Positions 17,107 to 25,797 of a stretch of 59,945 nt of DNA are shown one piece after another. Numbering within the stretch: the first letter of the stretch is position 1; every line of letters begins with the position of its first letter. The notes below the pieces were generated by a model, which saw only the letters and a program-made list of their open reading frames with translations, searched no databases and was not told where the DNA came from. This DNA comes from Bacteroidia bacterium. GTDB taxonomy: Bacteria > Bacteroidota > Bacteroidia > Bacteroidales > Prolixibacteraceae. Made by a program: the position numbers and the translations under genes. The stretch lies in assembly GCA_026391315.1 (NCBI GenBank), contig JAPLDT010000072.1, forward strand, positions 1 through 59,945, given 5' to 3'.

Positions 17107-18051
17107 ATGATCACCAGCATAGCTTGTAAAATATGTGGAAATGTTCACAACAACCACATCCACCTGGCCAAAGAGAGACTTTTGAACCTGAAGGATGAGT
17201 TTCAATACCTCGAATGTGCAAATTGCGGTTGCCTTCAGATCATCGAAACGCCCAAAGATCTCTCCAGGTTTTATCCCACAGAATATTATTCCTTTCAAAA
17301 GCCAAAGTTTGGCCTGTCGCTCAACCCGGTTGTCTACTTCCTGAAAAGAAGCCTCCTCCGCCATTATCTGCACAAATTTGATCCGGTCGGGGCCCTGCTC
17401 TCCCTCTTTTTACCCCATCCTTTTCACTGGATGAAGCCGGACTTGCTGAATTTCAACTCCTCCATCCTCGATGTTGGCTGCGGTTCCGGAAGGATTATCC
17501 TATCCATGCAGCGCAGCGGTTTCAAAGACCTGACGGGGATCGATCCGTTTCTGGAGAAAGATCTCCAAAACACGGTCAATTTGAAAATCCTGAAAAAGGA
17601 TCTCTTCGAAATGACCGGGCAGTTCGATTTCATCATGTTGCACCATGCCTTCGAACACATGGACCATCCCGAACGGGTTTTTGGTAAAATCAGGGAACTG
17701 CTCAAACCAAACGGCAAACTCCTTATCAGGATTCCAGTTGCCAACTCCCATGCCTGGCGCAAGTACCGCACCCATTGGTTTGCGCTGGATGCCCCGCGAC
17801 ACCTCTACCTGCATACGACAAACAGCATTCACCTGCTGGCTCAAAAGACTGGACTGAAGATTGACAAAATTGAATACGACTCCTCGTTCGTTCAGTTTGC
17901 CTCCAGCGAAAAATACCTGCGGGATATCCCCTATTCCGATGATTTTTCGATGTTTACCAAAAAACAGATGGCCAATTTTTCCAAAGAAGCTGCCAGACTC
18001 AACAGCATTGGAGATGGTGATTGCGCCAGTTTCTATCTATCAATGAAATAA
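17107..18051 (+). CDS. SAM-dependent methyltransferase with N-terminal zinc ribbon
   Basis: A 314-aa protein. Residues 7-40 contain two Cys pairs (CKIC and CANC), a zinc-ribbon arrangement found in methyltransferases of surface-sugar pathways. The Rossmann methyltransferase domain begins near residue 120 with SILDVGCGSGRI, followed by DFIMLHHAFEHMDHPER and LLKPNGKLLIRIPV. The target could be a sugar or lipid intermediate; sequence alone does not decide. It has its own likely promoter and converges with the HEPN gene 28 bp downstream. Confidence 0.85.
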   Translation: MITSIACKICGNVHNNHIHLAKERLLNLKDEFQYLECANCGCLQIIETPKDLSRFYPTEYYSFQKPKFGLSLNPVVYFLKRSLLRHYLHKFDPVGALLSLFLPHPFHWMKPDLLNFNSSILDVGCGSGRIILSMQRSGFKDLTGIDPFLEKDLQNTVNLKILKKDLFEMTGQFDFIMLHHAFEHMDHPERVFGKIRELLKPNGKLLIRIPVANSHAWRKYRTHWFALDAPRHLYLHTTNSIHLLAQKTGLKIDKIEYDSSFVQFASSEKYLRDIPYSDDFSMFTKKQMANFSKEAARLNSIGDGDCASFYLSMK

Positions 18052-18079
18052 AGGGTAATTCTTCTTCACAATCCCATTA

Positions 18080-18475
18080 CTATGTTCGTGCGATTGTATG
18101 AACAATAATCTCGAACAATCTCTTCGCACTTTCATACAATTCTTTGCTTTCGGCAGAGGTTGGTTTTCCTGTTGAAACCATCCCCATATCCCCGGGATAA
18201 CGCGAACTAACGTAGACACTGTCTAACGCGTCAAGTTCTGATAAATCAATTGATTCAATTAAAAATTGTTCGGCAAATGAATGCAGACGAATTAAATTAT
18301 GCACACGTGGAACCTGTATTTCTTTCTCTTCCAACAAAGCTTTAAATGCTTTTTCGACAGCTTGTTGGGAATGAAACGCAACGATATTAGTTACATCCTT
18401 GTCATGCAAATTATTTTCGCAGCTGCGCAAATCGGTCTTTGCGAAATCAAGCCATTGTCGGGTGGATTCCTTCAT
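18080..18475 (-). CDS. HEPN domain protein (HEPN/MNT pair)
   Basis: A 131-aa alpha-helical HEPN protein. It shows WLDFAKTDLRSCEN (8-21), AFHSQQAVEKAFKALL (33-48), the RVHNLIRL segment (57-64) and SRYPGD (91-96), all typical of the HEPN (PF05168) subfamily paired with nucleotidyltransferases. A clear C-terminal RX4-6H ribonuclease motif was not seen. The ATG at 18475 gives the family N-terminus MKESTRQWL and overlaps the MNT gene by 29 nt, a normal arrangement in HEPN/MNT toxin-antitoxin-like pairs. Whether this pair is toxic or a sugar-nucleotide salvage relic is not decided. Confidence 0.82.
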   Translation of the reverse strand: MKESTRQWLDFAKTDLRSCENNLHDKDVTNIVAFHSQQAVEKAFKALLEEKEIQVPRVHNLIRLHSFAEQFLIESIDLSELDALDSVYVSSRYPGDMGMVSTGKPTSAESKELYESAKRLFEIIVHTIART

Positions 18476-18803
18476 ATAGCACGATTCCTTTTTTGAGAAT
18501 TTCATTCGAAAATCCACTGTTTACAATCTTAAACTGCTCGTACATGGGTATTGTAAACACCATTAAATCAATTGGAACCTGTTTCGCGACAGGACGTGTG
18601 TAAGGACTAACTTTCATATACAATGCCTGTTTTTCTTTGAAAGTTGTCGGCATTGAGGTGTCATTAAGAACCACAAATACATCTAAATCACTGTCCTTTT
18701 GTGGCGTACCATAAGCATACGAACCAAAAAGCAAAACAAGATAAGGATCCAATTTGCTCAGGTTTTCTTTAAGTTGCTGTATGTAAATGTTATCGCTTTT
18801 CAA
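18447..18803 (-). CDS. MNT-type nucleotidyltransferase (HEPN partner)
   Basis: A minimal nucleotidyltransferase of about 118 aa when started at the TTG at 18803. The active-site signature GSYAYGTPQKDSDLDV gives GS at 27-28 and metal-binding Asp39/Asp41, with a third acidic residue expected in VPIDLMVFT. MntA-type proteins nucleotidylate their HEPN partner to neutralise it. No ATG lies near the domain start; an open frame continues up to 18986 and into the HNH gene, but those 60 residues do not look like the family. TTG or an ATT start is therefore likely. Same strand as, and 106 bp after, the HNH gene. Confidence 0.78.
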   Translation of the reverse strand: MKSDNIYIQQLKENLSKLDPYLVLLFGSYAYGTPQKDSDLDVFVVLNDTSMPTTFKEKQALYMKVSPYTRPVAKQVPIDLMVFTIPMYEQFKIVNSGFSNEILKKGIVLYEGIHPTMA

Positions 18804-18909
18804 GGTACTATCGTTTATTATGCAGCAAGTTACTAACTTTTTTCGAATTTGGTGAGTACAACCGGATTTTATCAAGTTTGAGATAGGAAAGATCAGAGAT
18901 TCAATCCAG

Positions 18910-20052
18910 CTACCTATTAAATAAAATTCTATCCGAGCTGGTAGTTTTGAAAACCCAATTGTTATTAAATCCCATATTGGCAGCAATTTGAACCATCGGT
19001 TGGATGGTATTGGTTAGTTTTGTACAGAAAATCTGTTTGTTCATTTGGTATATATTCGAAGACATCTCATTAAACAACAGGCAGTAATGCTCCAAAATAT
19101 TGCTTTTCAGTTCGAAATTCGAATCATAAATGCATGTATAAAAGTCATTCTGTAGCGTAACAAAATCCTCTAAATATAGATCCAATGCAGGTAGATTATT
19201 GCTCTTGCTTGAATTGATTTCCTTGCTAACGGGCACAATGTTCCAATTGTAGTCATGGACGGTATAAGACCAGGGGACAAAATGATCAAGTGTAAAACTC
19301 TCAGTCAATTGTTCTTTGGAGTAAATGCACTTCATTCCATTGCTGTGCTTCAAGTAAAAATCCCAGCTTTTAATATTCAATACCAAATTTCGCTTTTCCG
19401 GTTTGAACAACTTGGCAGATATTCCTAAAACATTTGGATTATTCTTCTGAACAAAATTGACAAGCTTCCAATAAATAAACCCTTTGATCAAACCGATATT
19501 GTGCACCAGGTAATCTTTCCATGGCTTATTGATGACAATCTTATCACCTTCAAAATAATAGGGTACCAAATTTGGATTTTGCTTCGAATAATTTGCAGAA
19601 AAATTAATAATCAATGGATTAATCTTATGATCAACCATGCCCGCCAATTCATTTTTGAAAAATGGCCTGATAAACCTGTAAGGAACCCAGCGGGCTAATT
19701 TATTGATTTCCACCTTTATTTGCTTTCTGGTAATTTCATCTGCCTTTTCATTGATCTGCTGAAAAACCGGAGCATTAGAATTCTCCAAATCAACGATTGA
19801 GTTAATGGAATCGGCAATATTTTTAAAATTATCCTGTGAACCAAATGACAGTTTAAAGAAATTTAAAGGATACCACACAGATTCAATCATTTTCTCACAC
19901 AATTCGTCTATCCTTATCTCATTTGTATCCCTTGTTTGTAAGGTATCAAGAATCGCCAGAAACCAATAATATTTGTAAGAGTTGGTGGTATCATTAAATA
20001 CTGATGATAGTATCCCAACAGGAATTTCATTGTTCGGAGGCAAGTCATTCAT
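18910..20052 (-). CDS. HNH endonuclease domain protein
   Basis: A 380-aa protein. Residues 1-225 have no recognised domain and are Asn/Lys/Phe-rich. The C-terminal part holds an HNH nuclease: CIYSKEQL (242-249), FTLDHFVPWSY (253-263, Asp256-His257) and WNIVPVSKEINSSKSNNLP (270-288, Asn271, Asn280, Lys283). Proteins of this layout occur as stand-alone genes in variable or defence regions. The gene is clearly more AT-rich than the glycosyltransferases on either side and lies immediately upstream of the MNT/HEPN pair on the same strand, suggesting a horizontally acquired three-gene unit. Target unknown. Confidence 0.75.
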   Translation of the reverse strand: MNDLPPNNEIPVGILSSVFNDTTNSYKYYWFLAILDTLQTRDTNEIRIDELCEKMIESVWYPLNFFKLSFGSQDNFKNIADSINSIVDLENSNAPVFQQINEKADEITRKQIKVEINKLARWVPYRFIRPFFKNELAGMVDHKINPLIINFSANYSKQNPNLVPYYFEGDKIVINKPWKDYLVHNIGLIKGFIYWKLVNFVQKNNPNVLGISAKLFKPEKRNLVLNIKSWDFYLKHSNGMKCIYSKEQLTESFTLDHFVPWSYTVHDYNWNIVPVSKEINSSKSNNLPALDLYLEDFVTLQNDFYTCIYDSNFELKSNILEHYCLLFNEMSSNIYQMNKQIFCTKLTNTIQPMVQIAANMGFNNNWVFKTTSSDRILFNR

Positions 20053-20387
20053 ATTATGAAATTTGACACTTTTTGGCTTTCATTGTTATCATGTTAACGA
20101 AGCCTTTTTAATATGTTTAGGATTTTATCTGTTTGAAATTGCAAACAGCATAAATTTAAACAATTATTACTAAAAATACACCGGTTCAGATTTGCTCTAG
20201 CGGAATCAAAATTGGAGATTTGTATCTATACGAAAATTAGCAGGAACGAAAATATCCTTACTTAAAACCCAAACTTCTTCCGATGATAACCCAACGATTC
20301 AATGGATGGAAAGTGGCAATTATTGGAAGGAACTCCATGCTTCTCTGTGTATCTCTCCCGAAGAATCGTGACAGGTTGTGCAATTTT
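20053..20387. other. Gene-free stretch upstream of HNH gene
   Basis: About 335 bp between the HNH start and the GT2 stop, both leftward genes. The HNH-proximal two thirds are AT-rich and should hold the HNH promoter, but no TAnnTTTG match was found. A minus-strand open frame near 20258-20473 mostly overlaps the GT2 end in another frame and is not considered a gene. Confidence 0.5.
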
Positions 20388-21410
20388 TTAACGCTTTGAA
20401 TAAGATCTTTTTCCCAAAACTTTGGACAATCCCTCCACATCCAGATGAAACAGACTGAAAACCCATCCGACAACAGCCCTCAATTTCCACACTGGTTCTG
20501 CTATTCCGTAGCCGGAAATTGCCTTGACATAGTCCTTCCGGGCGGAAGAATATTCTTTTCTAATCAGCTTGTATCTTCCCGAACGGGCAAAGGCAATAAC
20601 CATCCTGCCTGCATAATAGCGATCGATCTCCTTCACATCCACAGTTAAGCTGGCAGCAGCAGGATGGCTCTTCAAAAATTGTTTTGCCATCTTGTAAAAA
20701 CCTTCGGTCATTACTGCAGGATAGGTCTTTGTAACCTGGGTTGCATAGTTGCGCCAGTCGCCAAGCGTTTCAGGGATAAAAATAAACCGGCCGGCTACAG
20801 CCAGTTCATAAAGCGTGGGGAGGTCTACCAATGGCAAATTGAACACCTGTTTAAAACCACCAATCTGCAGCAATGCCTCCTTTTTGATCAGAATGGTTAA
20901 TGCCGGAATGCAATTGCGGTATAGAAAGATGTTCATGATCGAACCGGCGGGATCATTGTTGTAGAAACCGGCATCAACAGCATCCAGATCGGGCGCCGTA
21001 TAATAAACCAAACTCTTGTCCGCGTTGACGCACCTGGCCATGCTCCAGCAAAGTACCGCATTTGGATCCTTTTGCATTTCAGCAACCTGTATTTCCAGCT
21101 TTTGAGGGGCCCAGCAATCATCTCCTTCCAAAATAGCGATATAGTTGCCGTCGGCCATTCCCAACGCTTTGTTGTAGGTTTCAGAGAGTCTGAAAATCCC
21201 AATATTTTGCTGGTTAACCACTTTGATCCGACTATCAATATCCTGGTGAGCAGCAGCAATTTCTGCGGTACGGTCAGTACTACCATCGTTGAGAATGATC
21301 ATCTCCCACTCCGAATAACTTTGCTTCAGGACTGAATCAATGCAATCAGCCAGGTATTTTTCGTGGTTGTAGGTGGGGGTGATTATCGAAACAAGTGGTC
21401 TCTTTTCCAT
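20388..21410 (-). CDS. Glycosyltransferase family 2 protein
   Basis: A 340-aa GT-A glycosyltransferase. The N-terminus VSIITPTYNHEKYLADCIDS (7-26) and ILNDGSTDRTAEIA give the nucleotide-sugar site; AILEGDDCWAPQKLE carries the metal-binding acidic motif. The C-terminal 100 residues are basic and end near SLFHLDVEGLSKVL. The acceptor is unknown; the neighbouring flippase, GT4 and methyltransferase genes suggest O-antigen or capsule-type synthesis. It is leftward, downstream of the flippase across a 250-bp gap filled by inverted repeats, so coupling of the two is uncertain. Confidence 0.88.
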   Translation of the reverse strand: MEKRPLVSIITPTYNHEKYLADCIDSVLKQSYSEWEMIILNDGSTDRTAEIAAAHQDIDSRIKVVNQQNIGIFRLSETYNKALGMADGNYIAILEGDDCWAPQKLEIQVAEMQKDPNAVLCWSMARCVNADKSLVYYTAPDLDAVDAGFYNNDPAGSIMNIFLYRNCIPALTILIKKEALLQIGGFKQVFNLPLVDLPTLYELAVAGRFIFIPETLGDWRNYATQVTKTYPAVMTEGFYKMAKQFLKSHPAAASLTVDVKEIDRYYAGRMVIAFARSGRYKLIRKEYSSARKDYVKAISGYGIAEPVWKLRAVVGWVFSLFHLDVEGLSKVLGKRSYSKR

Positions 21411-21452
21411 GACAGAAACTATCTGATTATTTTAAGAAGTTGTTTAAATTTC

Positions 21453-21675
21453 TTACACAGAGAATTTATTACTCCATAATTAAACTAAAAATGGCTTTGA
21501 AATTCTCGCTTTAGTTAAAATACGCTTGAGGAAACAACGAGTTACACAGAGAGAAAAATCGCAAGCGATTTTCCAACTCTGTGTAACTCCGGGGTTTCTC
21601 TCATGAAAACACCCAATTGCAGAAATTTTTATAAACCCGATATTTTAGATTAATAGACAATTATTCTCTGTGTAA
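21453..21675. repeat. Nested inverted repeats built on TTACACAGAG
   Basis: Outer pair: TTACACAGAGAAT at 21453-21465 and its exact complement ATTCTCTGTGTAA at 21663-21675. Inner pair: GAGTTACACAGAG at 21539-21551 and its exact complement CTCTGTGTAACTC at 21577-21589, whose loop itself contains the perfect stem AAATCGC-AA-GCGATTT. The outer right arm runs into the 3' end of the flippase gene and encodes its last residues (ILHRE). The gap between GT2 and flippase otherwise holds no gene. Confidence 0.7.
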
Positions 21676-23163
21676 TATTTTTAAACAGTCTTTTAGCTTC
21701 TTCAAAAAATTATCTGCAGCCTGGTTGAGATCCGCTGAAATCCTGAAAAAATAGATGGGCAGCAAAAACAGAATGGTAAACACGCCGCTACGGATGATCA
21801 GGTCAGGTATGTAATGAAATAGGACCGGGATCTCATGTGCGACAAAATAAGCCATTGCACCAATCACAATCACGGTCACAAAACGCAGATTGTAAGGTTG
21901 AAAGTCGTATTTGAAGTAGAGGAACAGATACCGCAGCAGATTCAGTACCCCCAGTGATGCGGCGCTACTGACAGCAGCCCCGGTCAGGCCATAACGCGGA
22001 ATTAAAAACAGGTTCAGCGAAACAAGCAGAATGACAAGGATCAAAAGCAGGTACGACTGCACTTTGTAGTATTTCGAAGTCCCCATCAGCGAACTATTGG
22101 CTCCGGTTGCCATATCCATCAGACATCCAAATCCGATGAAAAATATGACCCATTTACCGGCAAGGTATTCCGGTCTCAAAATTTGCATGATGTTGTCGAT
22201 GTTGAGCCAAACGCCAAGAAAAAGATAGGATCCAATGATAAAAAGCGTGAGACAACTCTTTTCGTATATGTCGCGAAGGGTTTTCCGGTCATCACTCTTC
22301 CAGGCTTCGGCCGCAGCCACATTGGCAATTTTGTAAATCGAACGGGCCGGCAAACTGACCACTATCCCGAAAAAGAAGCAAATGGCATAGATCCCGGCGG
22401 CATCCAAACCAAGCATTTTGTTGACCATTATCAGATCAACATTCTGAATCATAATAACTGAGAACCCATTCAAAATACTGAACAAAGAGACCGCACCAAT
22501 CGAGCGCAACAGGTTTTTGTCCAGAAATGAAAGCTCAAATTTCAAATTGAACTGTCCTTCCCTGATCAGTGTGTATAAAATATAAAGGGTAGGCACTGAA
22601 ATGGCAGCTATGTAGGTCAGGACAAATTGGTGAAAGGTGAGAAGATTGAAATAATAAAGTGCGATCATCAGAATGATGAGAACACGCTGAAACACCTCCC
22701 TAAGATAGGTTCCGTGTACACTGTTCATCAGAGCCGAATAGTAAATATCGAGGATCGAGAAGAAAAGCTGAAAGAAGACCAAAACTACCAGATAGTTGAT
22801 GTATCCAACCATCAGGCTCGACTTCTCCATACTCATTTCGACCAGCAAAGGCTTAAATATCAGCAACAAAACAGTGGACAACATAAAACCAACCATTCCA
22901 ACTGACAAGGCCAGTGGAAGAAAACCGTGGTGTTTTTTGTCCTCTGTTTTGAAAAAGGGGAACAACCGGATGGTGGCTCCATTGATCCCAAGCGTACCAA
23001 ATTGTGCGATCAAAGTTGAATAGGTTACAATGACCTTCAGCAATCCAACCTCAGAAGTCGAATAGATCCGCGGAAGGAGAATGGCTGTGGTGATAAACCC
23101 CAACAGTACACCCAAATAGACATAGATGGTACCTTTAACGGATTGTTTGACAATGATTCCCAA
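21661..23163 (-). CDS. Polysaccharide flippase (MOP/Wzx-like)
   Basis: An integral membrane protein of about 500 aa with 12-14 predicted hydrophobic segments and the MOP-superfamily opening KQSVKGTIYVYLGVLLGF, then STSEVGLLKVI and QFGTLGINGATIRLFP. It would move a lipid-linked oligosaccharide across the inner membrane. The TTG at 23163 (MGIIVKQS...) is chosen because family members begin there and because a TACTTTTG promoter element covers the alternative TTG at 23190. Its last codons come from an intergenic repeat. Likely partner of the surrounding glycosyltransferases. Confidence 0.85.
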   Translation of the reverse strand: MGIIVKQSVKGTIYVYLGVLLGFITTAILLPRIYSTSEVGLLKVIVTYSTLIAQFGTLGINGATIRLFPFFKTEDKKHHGFLPLALSVGMVGFMLSTVLLLIFKPLLVEMSMEKSSLMVGYINYLVVLVFFQLFFSILDIYYSALMNSVHGTYLREVFQRVLIILMIALYYFNLLTFHQFVLTYIAAISVPTLYILYTLIREGQFNLKFELSFLDKNLLRSIGAVSLFSILNGFSVIMIQNVDLIMVNKMLGLDAAGIYAICFFFGIVVSLPARSIYKIANVAAAEAWKSDDRKTLRDIYEKSCLTLFIIGSYLFLGVWLNIDNIMQILRPEYLAGKWVIFFIGFGCLMDMATGANSSLMGTSKYYKVQSYLLLILVILLVSLNLFLIPRYGLTGAAVSSAASLGVLNLLRYLFLYFKYDFQPYNLRFVTVIVIGAMAYFVAHEIPVLFHYIPDLIIRSGVFTILFLLPIYFFRISADLNQAADNFLKKLKDCLKILHRE

Positions 23164-23187
23164 CAGGATAGAATTTTCAAATAAGGA

Positions 23188-23195
23188 CAAAAGTA
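23188..23195 (-). promoter_or_regulatory. Putative -7 element of flippase gene
   Basis: Read on the minus strand, this is TACTTTTG, a full TAnnTTTG match. Transcription would start near 23181, which excludes the TTG at 23190 as translation start and supports TTG at 23163. No TTTG at -33 was found. Confidence 0.45.
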
Positions 23196-23252
23196 GGAAA
23201 AACCATTGTATAAAAAAATGTACTTTTACGACCGAATATCAACATTGTAGCC

Positions 23253-25718
23253 ATGGATAACGTACTTTTCAAAAAAGCTCTTCCGCACCTTACGGCCGTT
23301 TTACTCTTTTTGATTCTTCCGGCAATTTACTTCTCCCCACAACTCGAAGGGAAGAAACTGAATCAGCACGATACCAATACGGCTACAGGAATGGCCAAGG
23401 AGATTACCGATTACAACAAAAGCCATTCTGATCTGGCTTTGTGGACCAATTCAATGTTTGGCGGAATGCCTGCCTACCTGATTGGCCTTCCCACCTATTC
23501 GGCCATATCCCCCATCTATCAACTTACGACCCTGTTTGATTGGCGACCCATCAGCTTCGTCTTTCTTTATCTGATAGGATTCTACCTTGCCTTGCTCCTC
23601 TTTGGACTAAACCCCTGGATCAGTTTGATTGGGGCCGTCGCCTTCGGATTCTCCTCATACGATTTCATCATCATTGCGGCTGGCCACAATACCAAGGCCG
23701 TGGCGATAGGATACATGGCGCCCATGATCGGAGCCTTGTACCATGCCTGGAAGAAAAATCTCTGGATTGGAAGCGCTTTCTTTGCGCTCTTTTTGGCGCT
23801 TCAGATCTATGCCAACCACCTTCAGATCACCTATTACACCATGCTTACCATCCTGATTTTTGGCATGGCTGAGCTATACTTCGCTTTTAAGGAAAAAGCA
23901 GTATCTGACTTCCTGAAAAGAAGCGGTATCATTGCCTTGTTCGCCCTGGTGGCTATCGCTACCAACGCTGAAAGGCTTTGGACCACTTACGAATATGGAA
24001 AATTCTCGATAAGAGGCGCCTCCGAATTGACTGCGGATAAAGGAAACCAAACATCGGGACTCGACAAGGATTACGCCACAGGCTGGAGCTATGGCGTCGA
24101 CGAGACATTGACCCTGCTGATTCCAAACTTTAAAGGTGGAGCCTCCATGATCAATTTCGGGGAAAATTCTGTAACTGCAGATCTCTTAAGATCCAACAAT
24201 GTACCTAATGCGAACGCCATTGTCAAACAGCTTCCAGGCTACTGGGGAACACAGCCAGGTACTTCTGGGCCTGTCTATGTCGGGGCAATTGTGCTGTTTC
24301 TATTTGTCCTGTCACTGTTTCTGACCAAAGGCGCAGTGAGAACATGGATCATTGCCGCAACAATTTTTTCCATTCTGTTATCGTGGGGACGGAATTTCAT
24401 GCCGCTTACCAATTTTTTCCTCGACTACTTCCCTGGATACAACAAATTCAGAACGGTCTCGATGATCCTTGTCATCGCCGGCTTCACGATCCCACTATTG
24501 GCCTCAATAGGCCTCAATAAAATTTTCTCTGAGGAAATTGACAAGGCCGTTTGGAAAAAGGCCATGATATGGAGTGTCGCCCTGACAGCCGGAATCTCCC
24601 TGGTGTTCTTTCTCATACCTGGATTATCGGGTTCATTTGTATCGGCCAGTGATTCTCAGATGCCAGAATGGATACAAAAGGGGCTGGTATCCGATCGTTC
24701 ATCCTTTCTCAGGTCGGATGCACTTCGGTCTGCCGCACTGATTCTGGCTGTTGCACTCATTTTATGGGTTCATGTGGCAAAGAAAATTCAGCGCAAATAC
24801 GCTTTGCTGATCATCGGAACACTCATTTTGGTGGATATGTGGGGCGTGAACAAAAGATACCTCAACGACAACAATTTCGTCCAGGAGCAAAATGCCAGAA
24901 ACCCCTATCCTGCCACCAAAGCCGACAAGGAAATTCTTAAAGATAAAACTGAATACAGGGTTCTAAATCTTTCAACCGATCCTTTCAATGAGGCAAGCAC
25001 CTCTTATTATCACCAATCTATCGGTGGATACCATGGTGCAAAAATGAGAAGGTACCAGGAGCTGATTAATTTACAAATTGATGGTGAAATCCGTCAGTTG
25101 GGGACAAAACTCAACGCATTGAAATCTGAAAGTGGCGTAGACTCGCTCTTTATCGGATTAAATGCCTTGAACATGCTGAATACAAAGTACATGGTATTCA
25201 ATCCGGAAGCGGCACCAATCACAAATTCAAAAGCCCTCGGAAATGCCTGGATTGTAAATGGTTATCAATTGGTTGACAATGCGGATCAGGAAATTGCTGC
25301 TTTGGGGAAAGCAGACCTGAGAAAAACCGTTGTGGTAGACAAGAAATTTCAATCTTTACTGGGCAATGTTTCTGCGGGAAATGGCGCCACCTCAAAACTT
25401 TCTCTCACCAGTTATTCACCAAACAAATTGGTATACAGTTATTCCGGAAAAGGGAATGAGATTGCTGTCTTCTCTGAAATCTACTATCCGAAAGGATGGA
25501 ATGCCTACATCGGCGATAAACTAGTCCCCTATTTTCAAGCCAATTATGTTCTGAGAGCAATGGTACTGCAGGAAGGAGCTTACGACATCACATTTAAATT
25601 TGAACCTTTGTCTTACCGGTTGGGTAAGCAGGTTTCGATGGTTTCTTCTCTACTTTTACTCTTTTTTATTGGTTTTGTGCTCTTTAAAAATATACCTTTG
25701 AAAAAAAGCGCTAAATAG
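23253..25718 (+). CDS. YfhO-family multi-spanning membrane protein
   Basis: An 821-aa inner-membrane protein. The N-terminal half has about 11-12 hydrophobic segments starting with LTAVLLFLILPAIYFSP and containing FNGAGHNTK-like loop residues (IIAAGHNTKAVAIG). The C-terminal about 250 residues form a soluble domain ending with one more membrane segment (SSLLLLFFIGFVLFK). This matches the YfhO family, thought to be GT-C-like and linked to glycosylation of surface polymers. A TACTTTTA near 23221 resembles a -7 element. It is divergent from the flippase gene, sharing a 90-bp regulatory gap, which fits an envelope-glycan role. Confidence 0.85.
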   Translation: MDNVLFKKALPHLTAVLLFLILPAIYFSPQLEGKKLNQHDTNTATGMAKEITDYNKSHSDLALWTNSMFGGMPAYLIGLPTYSAISPIYQLTTLFDWRPISFVFLYLIGFYLALLLFGLNPWISLIGAVAFGFSSYDFIIIAAGHNTKAVAIGYMAPMIGALYHAWKKNLWIGSAFFALFLALQIYANHLQITYYTMLTILIFGMAELYFAFKEKAVSDFLKRSGIIALFALVAIATNAERLWTTYEYGKFSIRGASELTADKGNQTSGLDKDYATGWSYGVDETLTLLIPNFKGGASMINFGENSVTADLLRSNNVPNANAIVKQLPGYWGTQPGTSGPVYVGAIVLFLFVLSLFLTKGAVRTWIIAATIFSILLSWGRNFMPLTNFFLDYFPGYNKFRTVSMILVIAGFTIPLLASIGLNKIFSEEIDKAVWKKAMIWSVALTAGISLVFFLIPGLSGSFVSASDSQMPEWIQKGLVSDRSSFLRSDALRSAALILAVALILWVHVAKKIQRKYALLIIGTLILVDMWGVNKRYLNDNNFVQEQNARNPYPATKADKEILKDKTEYRVLNLSTDPFNEASTSYYHQSIGGYHGAKMRRYQELINLQIDGEIRQLGTKLNALKSESGVDSLFIGLNALNMLNTKYMVFNPEAAPITNSKALGNAWIVNGYQLVDNADQEIAALGKADLRKTVVVDKKFQSLLGNVSAGNGATSKLSLTSYSPNKLVYSYSGKGNEIAVFSEIYYPKGWNAYIGDKLVPYFQANYVLRAMVLQEGAYDITFKFEPLSYRLGKQVSMVSSLLLLFFIGFVLFKNIPLKKSAK

Positions 25719-25797
25719 AAGAACCGATGGGAAATGGAGGTGAAAATGTTCCAAATTCCCTATTGGTAATTTTTGATGTGGTCCAAACATTTCTCGC

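Noticed and set aside
18299-18315. CACACGTGGAACC near the HEPN gene as a parS site
   Set aside because: Only the right half matches; the left half is unrelated.
20258-20473. 71-aa minus-strand open frame after the GT2 gene
   Set aside because: Mostly overlaps the GT2 3' end in another frame; no recognised domain and no separate start signal.
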